Assembly (NCBI RefSeq): GCF_003073045.1
Contig: NC_037603.1
Coordinates: 13,646,192 to 13,710,191, forward strand
Direction: 5' to 3'
Source of the DNA: Pomacea canaliculata
Taxonomy: Eukaryota; Mollusca; Gastropoda; Architaenioglossa; Ampullariidae
DNA: 64,000 bases
Each line of letters opens with the position of its first letter. Position 1 is the stretch's first letter. Below are positions 11,021 through 23,450 of the stretch, piece by piece. Position numbers and translations under genes: made by a program. The notes under the pieces are model-generated. The model did no database searches. It saw only the letters and a program-made list of their open reading frames with translations, and had not been told where the DNA came from.

Positions 11021-13254
11021 ATGGGCCTCCTGCACAGTCTGGCTTTCCCAAAGCAGGATGAGAAGGACAAACCGAAGCCTCTCATCATTGATGTGGAAGA
11101 AGTTCTGGCAGAAGCTGCCTGGGACATGTACATCCACTCCTTTGGCCCGTGCGTCTTCAACTGTCAAACAGGCACTTTTGTTGGGGGAAAGGGGGTTTCC
11201 TTAGTCAACCTAGATAGTGGGGACATGGAAATACAGGTCACAGGTCAGCATGAATGTAGAATAAATAAAAAACTCAAGGATATTGAGCAGATTAAGTTGC
11301 TGTTACATAATATTATTGTTCTTGCTATTATTGCTGATCTAAGAGCTTCTCTAAACAGCTTTTTGTTAGGCCATGATAAATTTAATTATATTTTAAGTGA
11401 TTAAAAATATTTTATCGGGAAATCTGTTCAAGTAAACGTCTGCCCGTTACAGTCTCCGCAGGCAGTTCATCAAGAGGAAGAACTTCACCATAGAGGTCCC
11501 AATGAACTACTACCACTTTGAACAAGGGCCACTCAAAATACGAGTGAGGCACGTAGGACAAACCCTGCACAGTCTGAGTGTGAGCAGCCATTGTTTTCAG
11601 CATTGTATTGTCATTATCGTCGTCAGCATCGCTGTTACCATCGGGATCATCGTTGACCTACTTATTTTTTAAGTTGTCTTCGTCATCATCATCATCATCT
11701 TAATTGTCATCGCTGTCATTGTTGTTAATCTCAGACAGACACAGATGGCGCACAACAAGGCGTCCAAGAAGGGAGAGGGGTACCGGAAATGATCGGACTG
11801 GAGACGAGGTTCAACAACGACACGGAAACCGAGCAGAAGTACAACTTCAACTTCCAGAAGGAAAGGTCAGCGTCTGTCGAGGTCACCTACCAGCGAGGTT
11901 TCTCCATCGGTGGCAAAGCTAACTTTACTCTCGGGGTCCCTAAAATTACTGCGGAGGGTAAAGTTGGCATCGAAATTGAAACTCACGTGGAGGTAAGCTG
12001 TCTCCAAGTTTTTAAATTCTTTCTTCTTCTTTTCTCACGGTTGTCTTTCAAATAAAAGACATCTCTTTACTTCTTTCTTTATTACCTACGTATTTCACTG
12101 TCTCTGTCTCCAAATGTATTTTTTTCAAATCTTCACTGGAATGTTTCTCAGGTTACCAAGACGACGGGCGAAAGACACGAGGAGAGAGTGACGACCTCTG
12201 CGACAAGCGAGATAACTGTGGCTCCCCACAGCCACTACACCGCCACCGTCGTCATGGAGGAGCGATCGCTGGTGGCTGACTTTGAGGTAATGTCCCGGGT
12301 AGACAACAAGATATTGTCAGACAAAGCTGTTTACAGTGTGTGACACCTTTCTACACAACTAACAACAATTCTGTTTTGTCTCTGGTCATCATTCCAGATG
12401 TCAGGCATTAGCTACCTCTACGATATTAGCAGCAACAGAAGCGGAATACCCGACACAAGCAATCAGTTTAAAAAAAAAGAGAATACCTAATCATGTCCAG
12501 ATACTTACCAGCCATCAGCTGATACTTTCTAATATTTTCAGCGAGCAAGACAGATTTTCATTTAGAAAAAGATTACAAAAACTTAACAAGGCAAAACTCA
12601 GACGCAGTCTTGTCTGCTTCTAAACTTCTGTGTCCTGTTTATTCCTTTATCTGCTGTTAACTCGTGTGTGTGTGTGTGAATTGTCCCCAGATCCCTGTGA
12701 CCATGACCTTGCCGGCAGAGCGCGGTCTCATCTACATCAAGATGAAGGAGACTGGCGAAGTGGTTTATGTCCAAAATGTCACCAACTTGCCCTTCTACTT
12801 CCACAAATTTGACGATGTCCAAATTGTCAACGCCAATGGCGAGGTCGTTGGTAAAACTAAAGAGTTTTATGACCAATGGAAGGACATTCGTTTCAAAATC
12901 GTGGGCATCGTGAACGGTGTTCAGCTCTCTAGCCACTGCATCAACCTCAGACAGACAGGTGTGGTCCCTGCAGGCAGCAACCTTGCTTCGGCTTCTCCCA
13001 AAGTAAGTTCCCGAGAGTCTAAAGGCAAAGCCTTGCTGACTGCTCCGAAAGGAGGAAGTGGCGTCACCACCACGGATGTGGCAAGCAGCAGCAGTGCGCA
13101 AGACCCAGTGCGCAGCCAGGGTGTGGGGGACCAGATCCTCCAGGTGGCGTCCAGTGCGGACGCTTCAGCAATGGAAGGCGTTCAGAAGGCCATTGTCCAG
13201 CAGGCCAAAGACAGTGGTGCCGTGCATGTTCCTGGACGATGGTTAGAATTCTAG
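11021..13254 (+). CDS. aerolysin-like (ETX/MTX2-type) pore-forming protein, copy B
   Basis: Five coding exons: 11021-11148, 11453-11579, 11735-11992, 12152-12286 and 12691-13254. They sum to 1212 nt, 403 residues, with phases 2, 0, 0, 0. Exons 1-2 (residues 1-85) form an N-terminal region starting MGLLHSLAFPKQDE, with no signal peptide. Exon 3 (86-171) begins with a linker and then ETRFNNDTETEQKYNFNF, the start of the ETX/MTX2 beta-rich region. Exon 4 (172-216) carries TTSATSEITVAPHSHYTATV. Exon 5 starts IPVTMTLPAERGLIYI and ends with a Ser/Gly-rich, probably disordered tail. The fold, the glycine/serine-flanked strands and the VAPHS block place it in the aerolysin superfamily, whose members form beta-barrel pores in membranes. 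Target and role are unknown. The start is the first Met after the leader-intron acceptor. A likely poly(A) signal lies at 13915. It faces S1 tail to tail. Confidence 0.85.
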
Positions 13255-13914
13255 TTTTGACCAGAAAATCCTGGCATTGATCCGCTAAAGTTTTCGTCTA
13301 CTTGACCGCAGCTATTTGCTTCGCACATGAAGTCAAAAAATGTGTCGAATTATGTAATATTTTGTAAACAATATGCAAAGTTCTCTCTATTATGTTATTT
13401 GTGGTGCATGATTCCAGCACTGCCATAATGCTTTGATGTCAATTTGAATCAACTTTTGCTCCAAATAATTCATATGAATGTGTATGCGTGCGTGCGTGGG
13501 CTTTTGGTGGGAAGATTTTTTAATAGGTAGCACTGTCTCTTCAGAATTAGTCGATCTTGATATTGTGGAGTGATAGTGTGTCAGGCTCAGTAAAATAATT
13601 GTGTTGCTTTTGCATTTTTTTTTCGAATGAGAAACACAGTTTCGTTTATGTTTCCTTGACTAAGCTTAATTGGGAAATAATTGCTTGAATACGATGGGTG
13701 TTAGCACAGTATAGAAGTATGGAAGGATTTGTGTATTTAAGTTTCTAAAATTTTGCATACATATAAATATATATACTTGATTTAAAAAAATGTTGTTTTT
13801 TTTTGTACTTAAAGCATCTCACCTTATGATCTTCATTATCATTTGCTAGATTAAGATTAACCATTTTACAATATTTTTGAATATTCTTTCGGGCCTGGGG
13901 GTCAGAATTTTTTA

Positions 13915-13920
13915 AATAAA
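13915..13920 (+). terminator. likely poly(A) signal for copy B
   Basis: AATAAA within TTTAAATAAAGATCAAC. The same block recurs after copy C (28463) and, as AAAATAAAGATAAAC, in the duplicated 3' flank near 34842. Confidence 0.5.
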
Positions 13921-14317
13921 GATCAACGTTGTTTTTATAGTTTAAAGTCTGTTTTGTGTGTGTATGCGTGTGTATATGCGTGCGCAGCGTGCACATGTTT
14001 TGTGTTCTCTCCTTATTTGTTGGGTGAATGAGTTGGGTTGGAGGTGTATACCATGCTGGTTAATTGCTTTCAGCCTTAGTGCGAAAAATGCTATATTAAA
14101 AGTATTTTAGTAAACAGCATCAGGACTAAAGTTATCTCTTGTACTTTGGAGGAAGAGTTATTTTTCTCTGCGTACCCCCTGGCACAGCCTGAGGAAAGTC
14201 ACGTGATCTAAATCCCTGTCGACTGCATCACAACATTATTCCTGAAGTAACTTACACACTCAAGTCTCTTATACTGCTATCAAGCATTGTAGTGAAGTAA
14301 AAAAAAAACATTCCAGC

Positions 14318-14323
14318 TTTATT
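14318..14323 (-). terminator. likely poly(A) signal for S1
   Basis: AATAAA on the minus strand within ATGTAATAAAGCTGG. The same context lies downstream of S2 (28909-28914) and S3 (35129-35134), so it was inherited with the unit. Confidence 0.45.
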
Positions 14324-15394
14324 ACATGTAGACAGCATAAAAAAGAACAAAAGTTGTTTACAACACCTGTTGATCCTCCTTTAAGGAGAGGTTGATGTTA
14401 CTTTTACTGATTATCTGACAGTACCAGTCTGCATTTAAGAAAAACACTCAAAATTTGAACTGTAACCAGATTTGCTATAATATGACTTTTAAAAGAAATT
14501 TCCAGTGCTTCCTGACTGTTCCACTTGTAATACATTACATCCGGTTCAATTTAATATTTTTATGTGTATATCTATACTATATATACACTGATTACTAGAG
14601 TTACAAATTACTAAAATACTAAAACAACAGATTCACTTTTATTGTTGTATGATGTCGCAGTGCTCACTAGCAATGAAAACCGCATGGCTTAAAGAGTGGC
14701 GTCCCTTAATAACATAGTTGTTCCCCTTTGCATAACGCAATCGTTGTGTGCAAAGGAGTGCATCCAAAACCAAACTGACTACATGTATTTGCGCTGGTGT
14801 TCATTAAAGTGAATTTCTTTGTTTATAGGAAATACTGATCAAGATTTCCGTTGTTCTCTCCAAACCTTATCCTTGCGTGTCTCCCTTCGATCGTTAAGTT
14901 GCCCTGAAAATAAGAGAGAACAAAATAATTGTTTCAGCGTCTCTTTGACCGACATTGGTAGAAATTTGTTTGGATCTGTTTCTGAATAGAAGCCCTAAAT
15001 AATGCATGCACAAATATCAAAGTAATTTCTTATCATTAGAAGATTAATGATTTAAGGAACTGATCGGAGAGTATACTGTAGCAAGTTAACTCCCCTACCA
15101 TTAGCAGTTGATTTATTTAACATAACTTACCTCCCCAAGTTGGCGTCTGAGATCCTCAGGCACTGGCTGGCTTTGGTAAATAACCTCATTGCCTCGAATG
15201 ATGCGGTAGACGTCCCCACTACAAAGAAAGATGTAAATTCACTTACATATTTTGTGTAAAAGTTAAAACTCGGGGTAATTTTTTTTATTTTAATGTTTTT
15301 AGTACATAAAACCTAGGAAAGGGGAGAAGTACTGGGAGTACAAGAAGCTGTTGAGAGAGACAGTGTGTGTGTGCACAGAATCTGTTTAATATCT

Positions 15395-15590
15395 AAAGGC
15401 CTTCAAGCCATAACTTGCCATAGGAGGAGGCTGAAGAAGGATGGAACTAGAGTATCCTGTGAGAACCCTCCAAACCTAGCACTAAGGTCAGGTCTCACAA
15501 TCAGTAAAAATACGCTTGTGCCCCAACATGAGATTTGAACAGAGAGCTTTATAACTTTCGTGACAATACAGCTTCAGGATTTGCTGAAAC
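15395..15590 (-). repeat. SINE-like element in intron 3 of S1
   Basis: On the minus strand a B-box-like CTGTTCAAATCTCATG precedes a tail with GGCTTGAAGGCC. The same insertion is at the same place in intron 3 of S2 (30243-30450) and S3 (36697-36905) but not in S4. It therefore entered before the S1/S2/S3 split and after separation from S4. Confidence 0.5.
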
Positions 15591-16548
15591 GGGTTTAAAT
15601 GTTACCTCCATTCTCCCCTGCTGTCGCGAGGGAAGTCTGTAGTACTCCTTGTTAGGACAACAACTCGCCCATCTAGTACTCCAGCTTGAACTATAAAAAA
15701 AAAAACCATGAAGCTGATGATAGATTTCAATGTCGACTTCATTCTATGAACGCTTAATCAAAAGCAGAGAGTGTGGCACTTATTTTGATGTCAGTGGATC
15801 ACTTACAGTTCATAGCCTCATAGGTTCTCTGGTTTTTCTTTTTGGTGTTTTGCTTTGGGATGTTTTCGTTCTCTAATATGATTTTCTGTCAAGCCTTTCA
15901 CGAAAACTTATCTGTCAAAGTTCTTTAACTCTTTTATTAGACGTGACTGACCGAACACCAGGGACTGTAGCTTTGAAGCGAGAGTAAGTCGTTGCCTGAG
16001 GGCGTTGTTATGGATTTCCTCGACTACTGCCCATGCGCACTTTTAAAGAAATGATTAATCTATTAAAAAAAAACAAAGTGATCGAAAGCAGAAATACTTA
16101 ATAAGAAAGCACGAAATGGCAAAACTAGAAAAGAAACGCTGCTGTTCAATTATAAAACAGTATAACAAATTCAAGAGCGTTTAGTTTTAACAGGAGATAT
16201 GGAGGGTTGCTAGTCTAGTATCACCACAATAGACACAGTCGAGGGTTTTAAATGTGTAAATGAATGAAAGGACTTTATACGGGGGACACACACACACGTC
16301 TGAATGCATGTTGTCGCGATCACGTGCGCCGTAGTTACTTACTCTCGTTTAATAACTACAGCCCATGGATGATGTCCTCTATATTTAAGAGTAAAATGCC
16401 AGTAAAAAGCAAAGCCACTTAACATACTTAAATCTGGTACTTGTGGATTCATTCTTACGTCACCTGAAAACACAATATAATTTGTGTGAGGGAAAAAAAG
16501 CACACACATTAACAACAGAAGCTTTTCCTATGTAAAATCCCGTTCGGG

Positions 16549-16553
16549 GGTGG

Positions 16554-16630
<77 letters not shown>
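16549..16630 (+). repeat. (GTT)n microsatellite in intron 1 of S1
   Basis: About 27 GTT units between exon 1 and exon 2 of S1. Long valine- or glutamine-run frames across it are not genes. Confidence 0.9.
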
Positions 16631-16631
<1 letters not shown>

Positions 16632-18003
16632 TGTCAGCAATAGGTAAAGCAAAAAGTACTGTATTACACTCCTCTCTCTCACACACACATATACACCGTA
16701 CATACGAGTTTATTGATTCTGAGAAAATGTTGATTTTTTAATAAACTTTTTGTTAACACAATTACTAACACCAGCTGAAACAAAAGTATGAAAATACACG
16801 TGAGCTCTTAGTTCTTTGTGCTACAAGTTGACCTCTGTTGAAGTTTTTGTGCACTATTGTTAGATTTTTTTTAAATCTCTATGATGCCGTTAATGAGCGC
16901 TTCAGTGCCATCATTCAAAAAAAAATAATAAACCGAAAAAAAAATAGAAACAAATAGCTGACAATTGAAAGGAATGTTGTAAGAAAAATTAGGAAAGCAT
17001 TTTCCCACAGAGTGAATAAATTTTTGTAGATTCAACAGTCAAATGAATAAATAAAAAACCTAAAATTAAGACAACCGTTAATTCCCACGACACCGATCTC
17101 TAAAAATACTAATTTAAAAATTATTTGCAAAGCTATCACACACAATCATACATGCAGAGAAGCAAGAAAACTGGTTTGGGAACTCAGAAGCATACACTCA
17201 CGCACGCGAGCCCGTACACACATACATATCTTTTTTTCACACATACACAGAAGCTTGTATGACATTAACACGTAAACAAACCTATACATAACATAAAATT
17301 GTAAAAATAAAGAAACAGAAACAGAATATAGCAAAGGAACTCAAAGCTCCGGTTATTTCTTTACATTTTTTGTTGATAAGTGCGTTATTGTCAAATTCAT
17401 GCCTTGACTTGTTTACTTCATTGTTTGTTGAAATTTAAAGATGTTCTTAAATTTATACCAATAAATGTGAATAAAATACTCACCGAGACGATCAACTGAG
17501 AAACTTATTAGTTGAGTTTTGAAGTAGATTTGATGTCTAGCATCCAAGTCAAGATGGCGTGTCTCTTTATCCAGCAGCTCATTATATAGAGTGACTTCTC
17601 AACGTTATGAAACTTTATTGGACAATAATTTGGTTCCTCCAACCGAAGATTTAAACCAATCGAATCTTTCTTTACAACTTCAGTCTGCAACACTGTGTTT
17701 CACTGGTTGTTTATGGAGTAAACAGAAGCTTAATATGACTGAAGAAATAAAGGACTGTTATGCTGGCAAGAAGGTTCCAAATCACTCAAGCTCCAGCCCC
17801 CTAAAGTTGATGGGAACCATATTTGGTCACTCAGGATGGATGACTGACATGTCCGACATGCATCAATTATTTTCCCTTAATTCTAGTACGAGTTACTTCC
17901 TGGGTTGCAACGTCTACAACATTTGTTTCTTTATTTCTTTCTAATTGCCAACTTGTAAAAAAGCATCGATCTTGCTTTCGTGTGGTGAAATGTGATGGAA
18001 ATA

Positions 18004-18024
18004 TTGACGCATTATTCATCATTA

Positions 18025-18104
<80 letters not shown>

Positions 18105-18133
18105 TATTATTATTATTGCTATTATTATTATTA
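18004..18133 (+). repeat. (ATC)n then (ATT)n microsatellite
   Basis: A long ATC run (about 18020-18103) continues into ATT units. It lies between S1 and its upstream module. Confidence 0.9.
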
Positions 18134-18249
18134 AAAACTGTCTAGAAATTGCTGGTATTTTATGAGGTTTACTTTGTCCTCTATCAGATTCTGCTCAGGC
18201 TTCTTCTTAGGTCCACGCCACCATTGCTTATCGACAAGGTAAGCTACAC

Positions 18250-18480
18250 CCTTCACAACTACTATTCTTGGAATTTGCATTAATTTACATTCATTTGCAT
18301 TAGGTGTGCCTTTACGCGACGAAGATCACGTGGACAATTCAACTCGTGTTGCTACTAACAACTGACCCTAGGGTTAACCCTGGACAGTAACAAAGCCATG
18401 TCGGTAAAACCAGAGCTGATATTAATGAAAGACTAGAGCTTGCCTCGAGTGCTGATCAAATCGCATCGGTGTGCTTTGTT
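18250..18480 (-). promoter_or_regulatory. upstream module of S1, diverged
   Basis: Contains the TCGGTAAAACC-containing block shared with the modules upstream of S2, S3 and S4, and one half (ACGTGGAC) of the inverted repeat that is complete in S2 and S3. The TATA-like box seen in the others is altered here. This loss agrees with S1 being degraded. Confidence 0.45.
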
Positions 18481-19093
18481 ATTTGCCTCTATGTTCGACT
18501 ACATATAAACATGTCCTTAAAGAATTTCAAAGAAAAGTGAATGTAAGTTGTAAAATTTCCTTTTCTTCATTGAAACACATCTTTGCTAACAAAATCGAGT
18601 GACGAAAATACTGTTGTATTTTTTCTTTAATTCTGTTGGAGCTCTTAACCATTTCTAAGCGGCTACTATAATTGTTTTGTTGAATCAACAAAATGTGGCT
18701 CAGTAGAATAGTAAATGTACATAAAATTACAGCAAAATCTTTATTCTGCCAGTGTTTATATTTCTTCTTGCATTCGATTTTTTGAAGATAAATGATAATA
18801 CAATACTATGTGCCGCATGCAATTTTGCAGTTAAATTCGGACAAAAAGGAAAACCAAAAAATCAATCTGAATTTAAGAAACAAATATAATAATATATCCT
18901 GTGTCAACTAAGCATTTAAGACTTTCATATTCATTTGGCTTTGTTTTGTAGAGGCATTCCCCCTAAAACTTGGGTATAAACGTCTACAAATGAATCTACC
19001 TTGGTTAGATAATTTTTTTTTTTTTTTTTTTTTTTAGAGTGGACATTTTTCAGTCTAATTTTCCGTGCACTGGGCGATAGTTTGTATGCATTT

Positions 19094-19126
<33 letters not shown>

Positions 19127-19884
19127 ATGTTGTCTTCTCAAGTCCTTGCCACAACATTAAGATCTAGAAATAGTTATAAATATATAGCTATAACTTTTGA
19201 CCACTAAAACATCCTCCTCCATCTCCATGACTCTAGCTTAATGAATTATAAACTCTCAAACATAAATTGAAACTAGTCTTCCATGAAAATATTTATATTA
19301 AACCATTATGAAGGACTTTACCCTGAGCAGTACCCCGCTGGAAACACAATATCACACACACATACACACACACACACGTCGATTTCTTTGTTCGTTTGTT
19401 CAATTATCAACATTTTCATCAACTAACCCTTAACTTCACTTCCAGAAAATTATCAACCTACCGAAATTTTCTAATCTATTATCGCTTTTTGTGTATCCAA
19501 TCCGGAAAATGAAGTGTAGCAGACGACGAAGTTCAGCATCGATAATCTTCAGCAAGCAATATTTCTGTGTATTAAAAACAGTATTGAAAATAATCGTGTG
19601 ATAATGGAAATCTGACCAATCTGAAAAACGGTTTGCCAGGATATTTGTGACGAGATATTGTGCAAATGCGCTGCTTGAGTCTCCACCAGCTCGAAGCTTC
19701 GCTGTAGCCGCCATTATGGCGTCCGTTAGGTGGCGCTCGCTTCAAAATACCCGTATGAGCCATTTTGTAGGGTGAATATTTTTTGCCAGTTCAATTTCAG
19801 GTTAATAAAATGGTTCGTGTTCGTGTATAAGTAATAATAAGCCTGTAATTTTTATAGTGCATAATCATACTCATAAAGCACCAT

Positions 19885-19980
19885 TGGTGGTGGTGGTGGT
19901 GGTGGTGGTGGTGGTGGTGGTGGTGGTGGTGGTGGTGGTGGTGGTGGTGGTGGTGGTGGTGGTGGTGGTGGTGGTGGTGG
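19885..19980 (+). repeat. (GGT)n microsatellite
   Basis: About 32 GGT units, interrupted little or not at all. The histidine-run frame on the minus strand is not a gene. Confidence 0.95.
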
Positions 19981-20109
19981 AACTCCGGAAGGCGAAGTTT
20001 CATCTTCTTTTGAACGCCGTGCCCTTAGTACAGTAGGCCACTTTCATTGCTCATTCTTTATACGTTGGAACTCTTATTATAATTAATGATAATACTATTA
20101 ATAGTAAGT

Positions 20110-20255
20110 AGACACTTAATAACTAGCTAACTAGACAGACGAGGGCAGAAAACATGGGAATTTGTTTAATAAGGATGCACTTATTGATGGCTTCCTGAAA
20201 CCTGTAACCTCTAACCTCTAACCTTCACGTGTTTTGCATCTTAATAAGATTTATG
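20110..20255. repeat. local duplication, copy 1 (copy 2 at 20405-20540)
   Basis: Both copies share a TGTTTAATAAGGAT block, CACTTATTGA, GGCTT, and an ending with CACGTGTTTTGCATCT. They are about 295 bp apart in direct orientation. No coding potential was seen. Confidence 0.6.
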
Positions 20256-20679
20256 TGTGCGAGAGATTCTGTGGCTAGAAAAGTACCCGTTCCCTCTCAA
20301 CAACTGATCTGCACAAAATAAAATGAATCGCGTAATTTTCTGAACATTTCAGAGCACACACACACACACTAAGAGTTAAGCCTATCATCGAAGTTGATAA
20401 GAGAGATAACTAGGTAATTAGACGAGAGCAGACAGACAGCACTTGGAACAAGGGATTACATCTGTTTAATAAGGATACACTTATTGAATGGCTTTCCGTA
20501 ACCTTTACCCCTCACGTGTTTTGCATCTCGTGTTGAAATAGCTCACACGGTGATTACTTTACTTCACGGATGTATTTATATTTAAGAGGTTAACTGTTAG
20601 GATCATGAATTTGAGTGCTCGTGCACCAGGTGTAATATGAGAATTTCTATTTTCATCTTTTCTCTTTTGTTGCTTTCCC

Positions 20680-20734
20680 CCTCCTCCTCCTCCTCCCCCT
20701 CCTCCTCCTCCCCTCCTCCTCCTCCTCCTCCTCG

Positions 20735-20769
<35 letters not shown>
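20680..20769 (+). repeat. compound (CCT)n/(ATC)n microsatellite
   Basis: CTC or CCT units pass directly into about a dozen ATC units. Serine/proline- and histidine-run frames across it are artefacts. Confidence 0.9.
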
Positions 20770-20770
<1 letters not shown>

Positions 20771-21489
20771 ATTATTAACAGAAAAGTCATACGGGACCCA
20801 ACACTTCCAAAGTTCCTTTGACGCTTTTCCGTTACCAGTCTACTTGTCTTTTATCCCCAGCAAAAAATAAAATAAAATAAAATAAAATAAAATAAAATAA
20901 AAAATACAACAATTATGAATCAGCTTTTATTCGCAACACGTTCAAGCCGACTCAGTTGAATTCTTATGGTCGAACGATAATTTTTTTTATTTATTGCTGG
21001 TGTTTTATCGTAATGATTAAACATTTTACGACACGACATTTATCGTGCATATCTTGATCGAAGTTTCATTCAAATATACTAACAGCCTCATCAACAAAAG
21101 AAAACAAAATTTAGGAACAATTTTAGATTTCTGTGTCTCATCTGTGACAACTATAAACCGTAATGTAAATAATAACAATTTTAGATATCTCTTGTATCTG
21201 ACAATTCTCTTCTTTCTTCTAGTATTTGGTGTATTACATACATATGCCAGTTTTCAGAACTGTATGTAGATAAAAGTCTTCCTTTCCTAGGTTTAATAGT
21301 TGATACAAACCCTTGCACCTCACCGATTTCATATTCAAAATATGTGAACATCGTTTACCTTAATGAAGTTTGGACTTTGAAATAATACTTCTCTATATTC
21401 AGTGTCAGTGTGTATAAGCATTTGGTAGAGAAGTGTATGTACATGTGATTAAACATGTATTATGTAAGCACAGGTATGCTCTATGTGTG

Positions 21490-21690
21490 TATATGTCCTC
21501 GTCTGTTCAAAGAAGAAGAGGTACTAGGGTGGCCAAAAAGATACTAGGGCGACCAAAGAGCAAGAATAAACCCTGGGTCAAGAAGGAGGTTCTCGACCCT
21601 GAAACAGCTTTGTTCTATAGCCACATCAAGAAACCAACAATCAACTGCAACCTCAGACAAAGAACTAACTGTGTAAACACGAATTCGCCA
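21490..21690 (+). mobile_element. possible LINE ORF2 fragment
   Basis: An open stretch reads KKILGRPKSKNKPWVKKEVL. This resembles the linker between endonuclease and reverse transcriptase in several animal LINEs, which often contains PWVTxEVLDL. It is too short for a clade call. Confidence 0.3.
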
Positions 21691-22515
21691 TTACTATTGG
21701 GGCGAACATTTTGTTGATTGTATGCAGTGCAGAAGTATTCGTTTTTTGTTTTTGTCAACTATTCTGTTTACAACATACTTTTCACTCGTCCTCTTTTCTG
21801 GTCAAGGGGTGACGTAGTTTTCCCTCTTTTCTTTTTCACCATGTTAATGTAAGAACCCATTGCTGCTCACAATACACTGTTTCTCTCTCTCTCTCACACA
21901 CACATACACATACACACACCTGTCTTCTTCTGGAAGCATTTTTTCTGGGGTAGTTTCTTGTAAACTATAAAGTTTCTTGTAAAACTTAATTTCTAGCTTG
22001 AGTTCACTTGATTCATTTCTGAACTTGTTCTGGTATGCTTGTAAAAGATTTGTGACTTGATTTTCTTTATTTTCTTAAGTGCCTCAGCACTAAGACGTCA
22101 CTTTTTTACATTGTTTCTTTTTTACTTTTGATTGCCTTAACAAAAAGGTCCATGTACTTTTTTCATCTTTCAGTTCATTGCAGCTCACTATGCATATACA
22201 AACACCTGGACACACTCTCACAAGAATACACACATACACACAAGTATCCAAATATAATTTAACTAGCCTTTTAGAAAGACAACTCTTTATACAAATGTAT
22301 ATTTGTAATATCTTTTTCCCAGTTTTGTAAATAGTGTATTGGTGCATGTTTATAAGGTCAAGGACTGCTTATAAATTTCACTACTTAAAAATCTTCACAG
22401 CCAGTGCTGTATATGGCAAATAATATTGACTATGGTATGCCACCCTGCTAACACTGTTATAAGAAATTGTATTCATGTGCTTGTTTACTTATTAATGTCT
22501 TTTACAGTGTTGTGG

Positions 22516-22546
<31 letters not shown>

Positions 22547-23269
22547 TTGTCAATCTTTGATCAATATGTATACATCAGGTTTCTTTACATCTTATATAAA
22601 GGCATCATTGCATTTACTGCTTTACTGTTTATTCTTAATTTTCATCATTTAGCCATGATATAACCAGTTTTGAAGAGACAGTAGTGGCAGAATAAAGAAC
22701 ACAAAAGCTATGTCATGTGCGCTGAGTACACATTTTTATTTATATAGGAGTACAAATTTCACTACAGTGAGCTGTCAGGGACTAGGTCATATGTAAAAAA
22801 AAAGAGAAATTTATTCAGATAATTAAACTTATTCAATTTACCCCCTGCAAGACACACTATGAACATATGCAAGACAAGGTTTTTCTGTAGAATGAGGTCT
22901 TTACTTCATATATTTCTCCCTTGCATGTGGTAACAACCCTGTTTAAGAACAGCTTTAAATTTTCAGTTTTAAAAGCTGCAGAGGTAATGCAGGGAATCAT
23001 GCTATGGTAGTGATAAAAACATCAAAGTTCTTAATTGGTAGTATATGTGGACAAAATAATTTTTAAAAAATTATATAATAAATAATAATTAATAAATATT
23101 AAGGAGGATACACAATTTTGTTGACAGCTAGAAGAATGTATTAAACAATTGGGCTTATGCAGTGCAAACTAAGTCCATAAGTACTATGATACATTTGGCA
23201 TGGGAAAATGCATTGCAACAAAGTAGATTAGACTTCTTCCTTATGTCAGATTCACAAAACAAGAGGAAA

Positions 23270-23450
23270 TGAGATTTGACAAACGGAAGTTAAGTTCCTT
23301 GTCGCGTACCATCCCGAGACGTCGCAGGATGCACGCCAGTAACCGCCGGCACGAACGCCCAACCCCTCGCTCGTCCAGAGACGGCCTGCGATGAACCATT
23401 CGAACCCAGCTGAGCGCAGACCACACAGCAATGACAAAGACAAAATTCAC
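23270..23450 (-). repeat. tRNA-like or SINE fragment
   Basis: On the minus strand a B-box-like GGGTTCGAATGG follows GTGGTCTGCGCTCAGCT, and the rest is GC-rich without a visible tRNA fold. No other copy is in the window. Confidence 0.3.

Larger units (their letters stand above)
14823..17604 (-). pseudogene. S1, degraded copy of the small convergent gene family
   Basis: Exons are recognisable by comparison with S2-S4. Exon 1 remnant ends at 17484 before a GTGAGT donor and reads ELLDKETRHLDLDARHQIYF and onward. Exon 2 remnant is 16343-16378, exon 3 is 15606-15690, exon 4 is 15131-15218 and exon 5 is 14823-14903. Exons 3-5 stay open and read DGRVVVLTRSTTDFPRDS, GDVYRIIRGNEVIYQSQPVP and GNLTIEGRHARIRFGENNG. 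Exon 1 has no in-frame Met at the place used in S4. Exon 2 is shorter than in the other copies and does not keep an open frame. The gene therefore looks degraded at its 5' end, unless another first exon is used. It lies tail to tail with copy B. The function of the family is not recognised. Confidence 0.6.

Noticed and set aside
16509-16741. Long glutamine-run and valine-run open frames
   Set aside because: They are translations of the (GTT)n microsatellite inside intron 1 of S1, with no conserved sequence outside the run.
19797-20003. Histidine-run open frame
   Set aside because: It is a translation of the (GGT)n microsatellite.
20559-20870. Met/Arg/Gly-run and Ser/Pro/His-run frames on both strands
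   Set aside because: They are translations of the compound CCT/ATC repeat.
23270-23450. Functional tRNA gene
   Set aside because: Only a B-box-like block is clear; no acceptor stem or anticodon arm could be paired.
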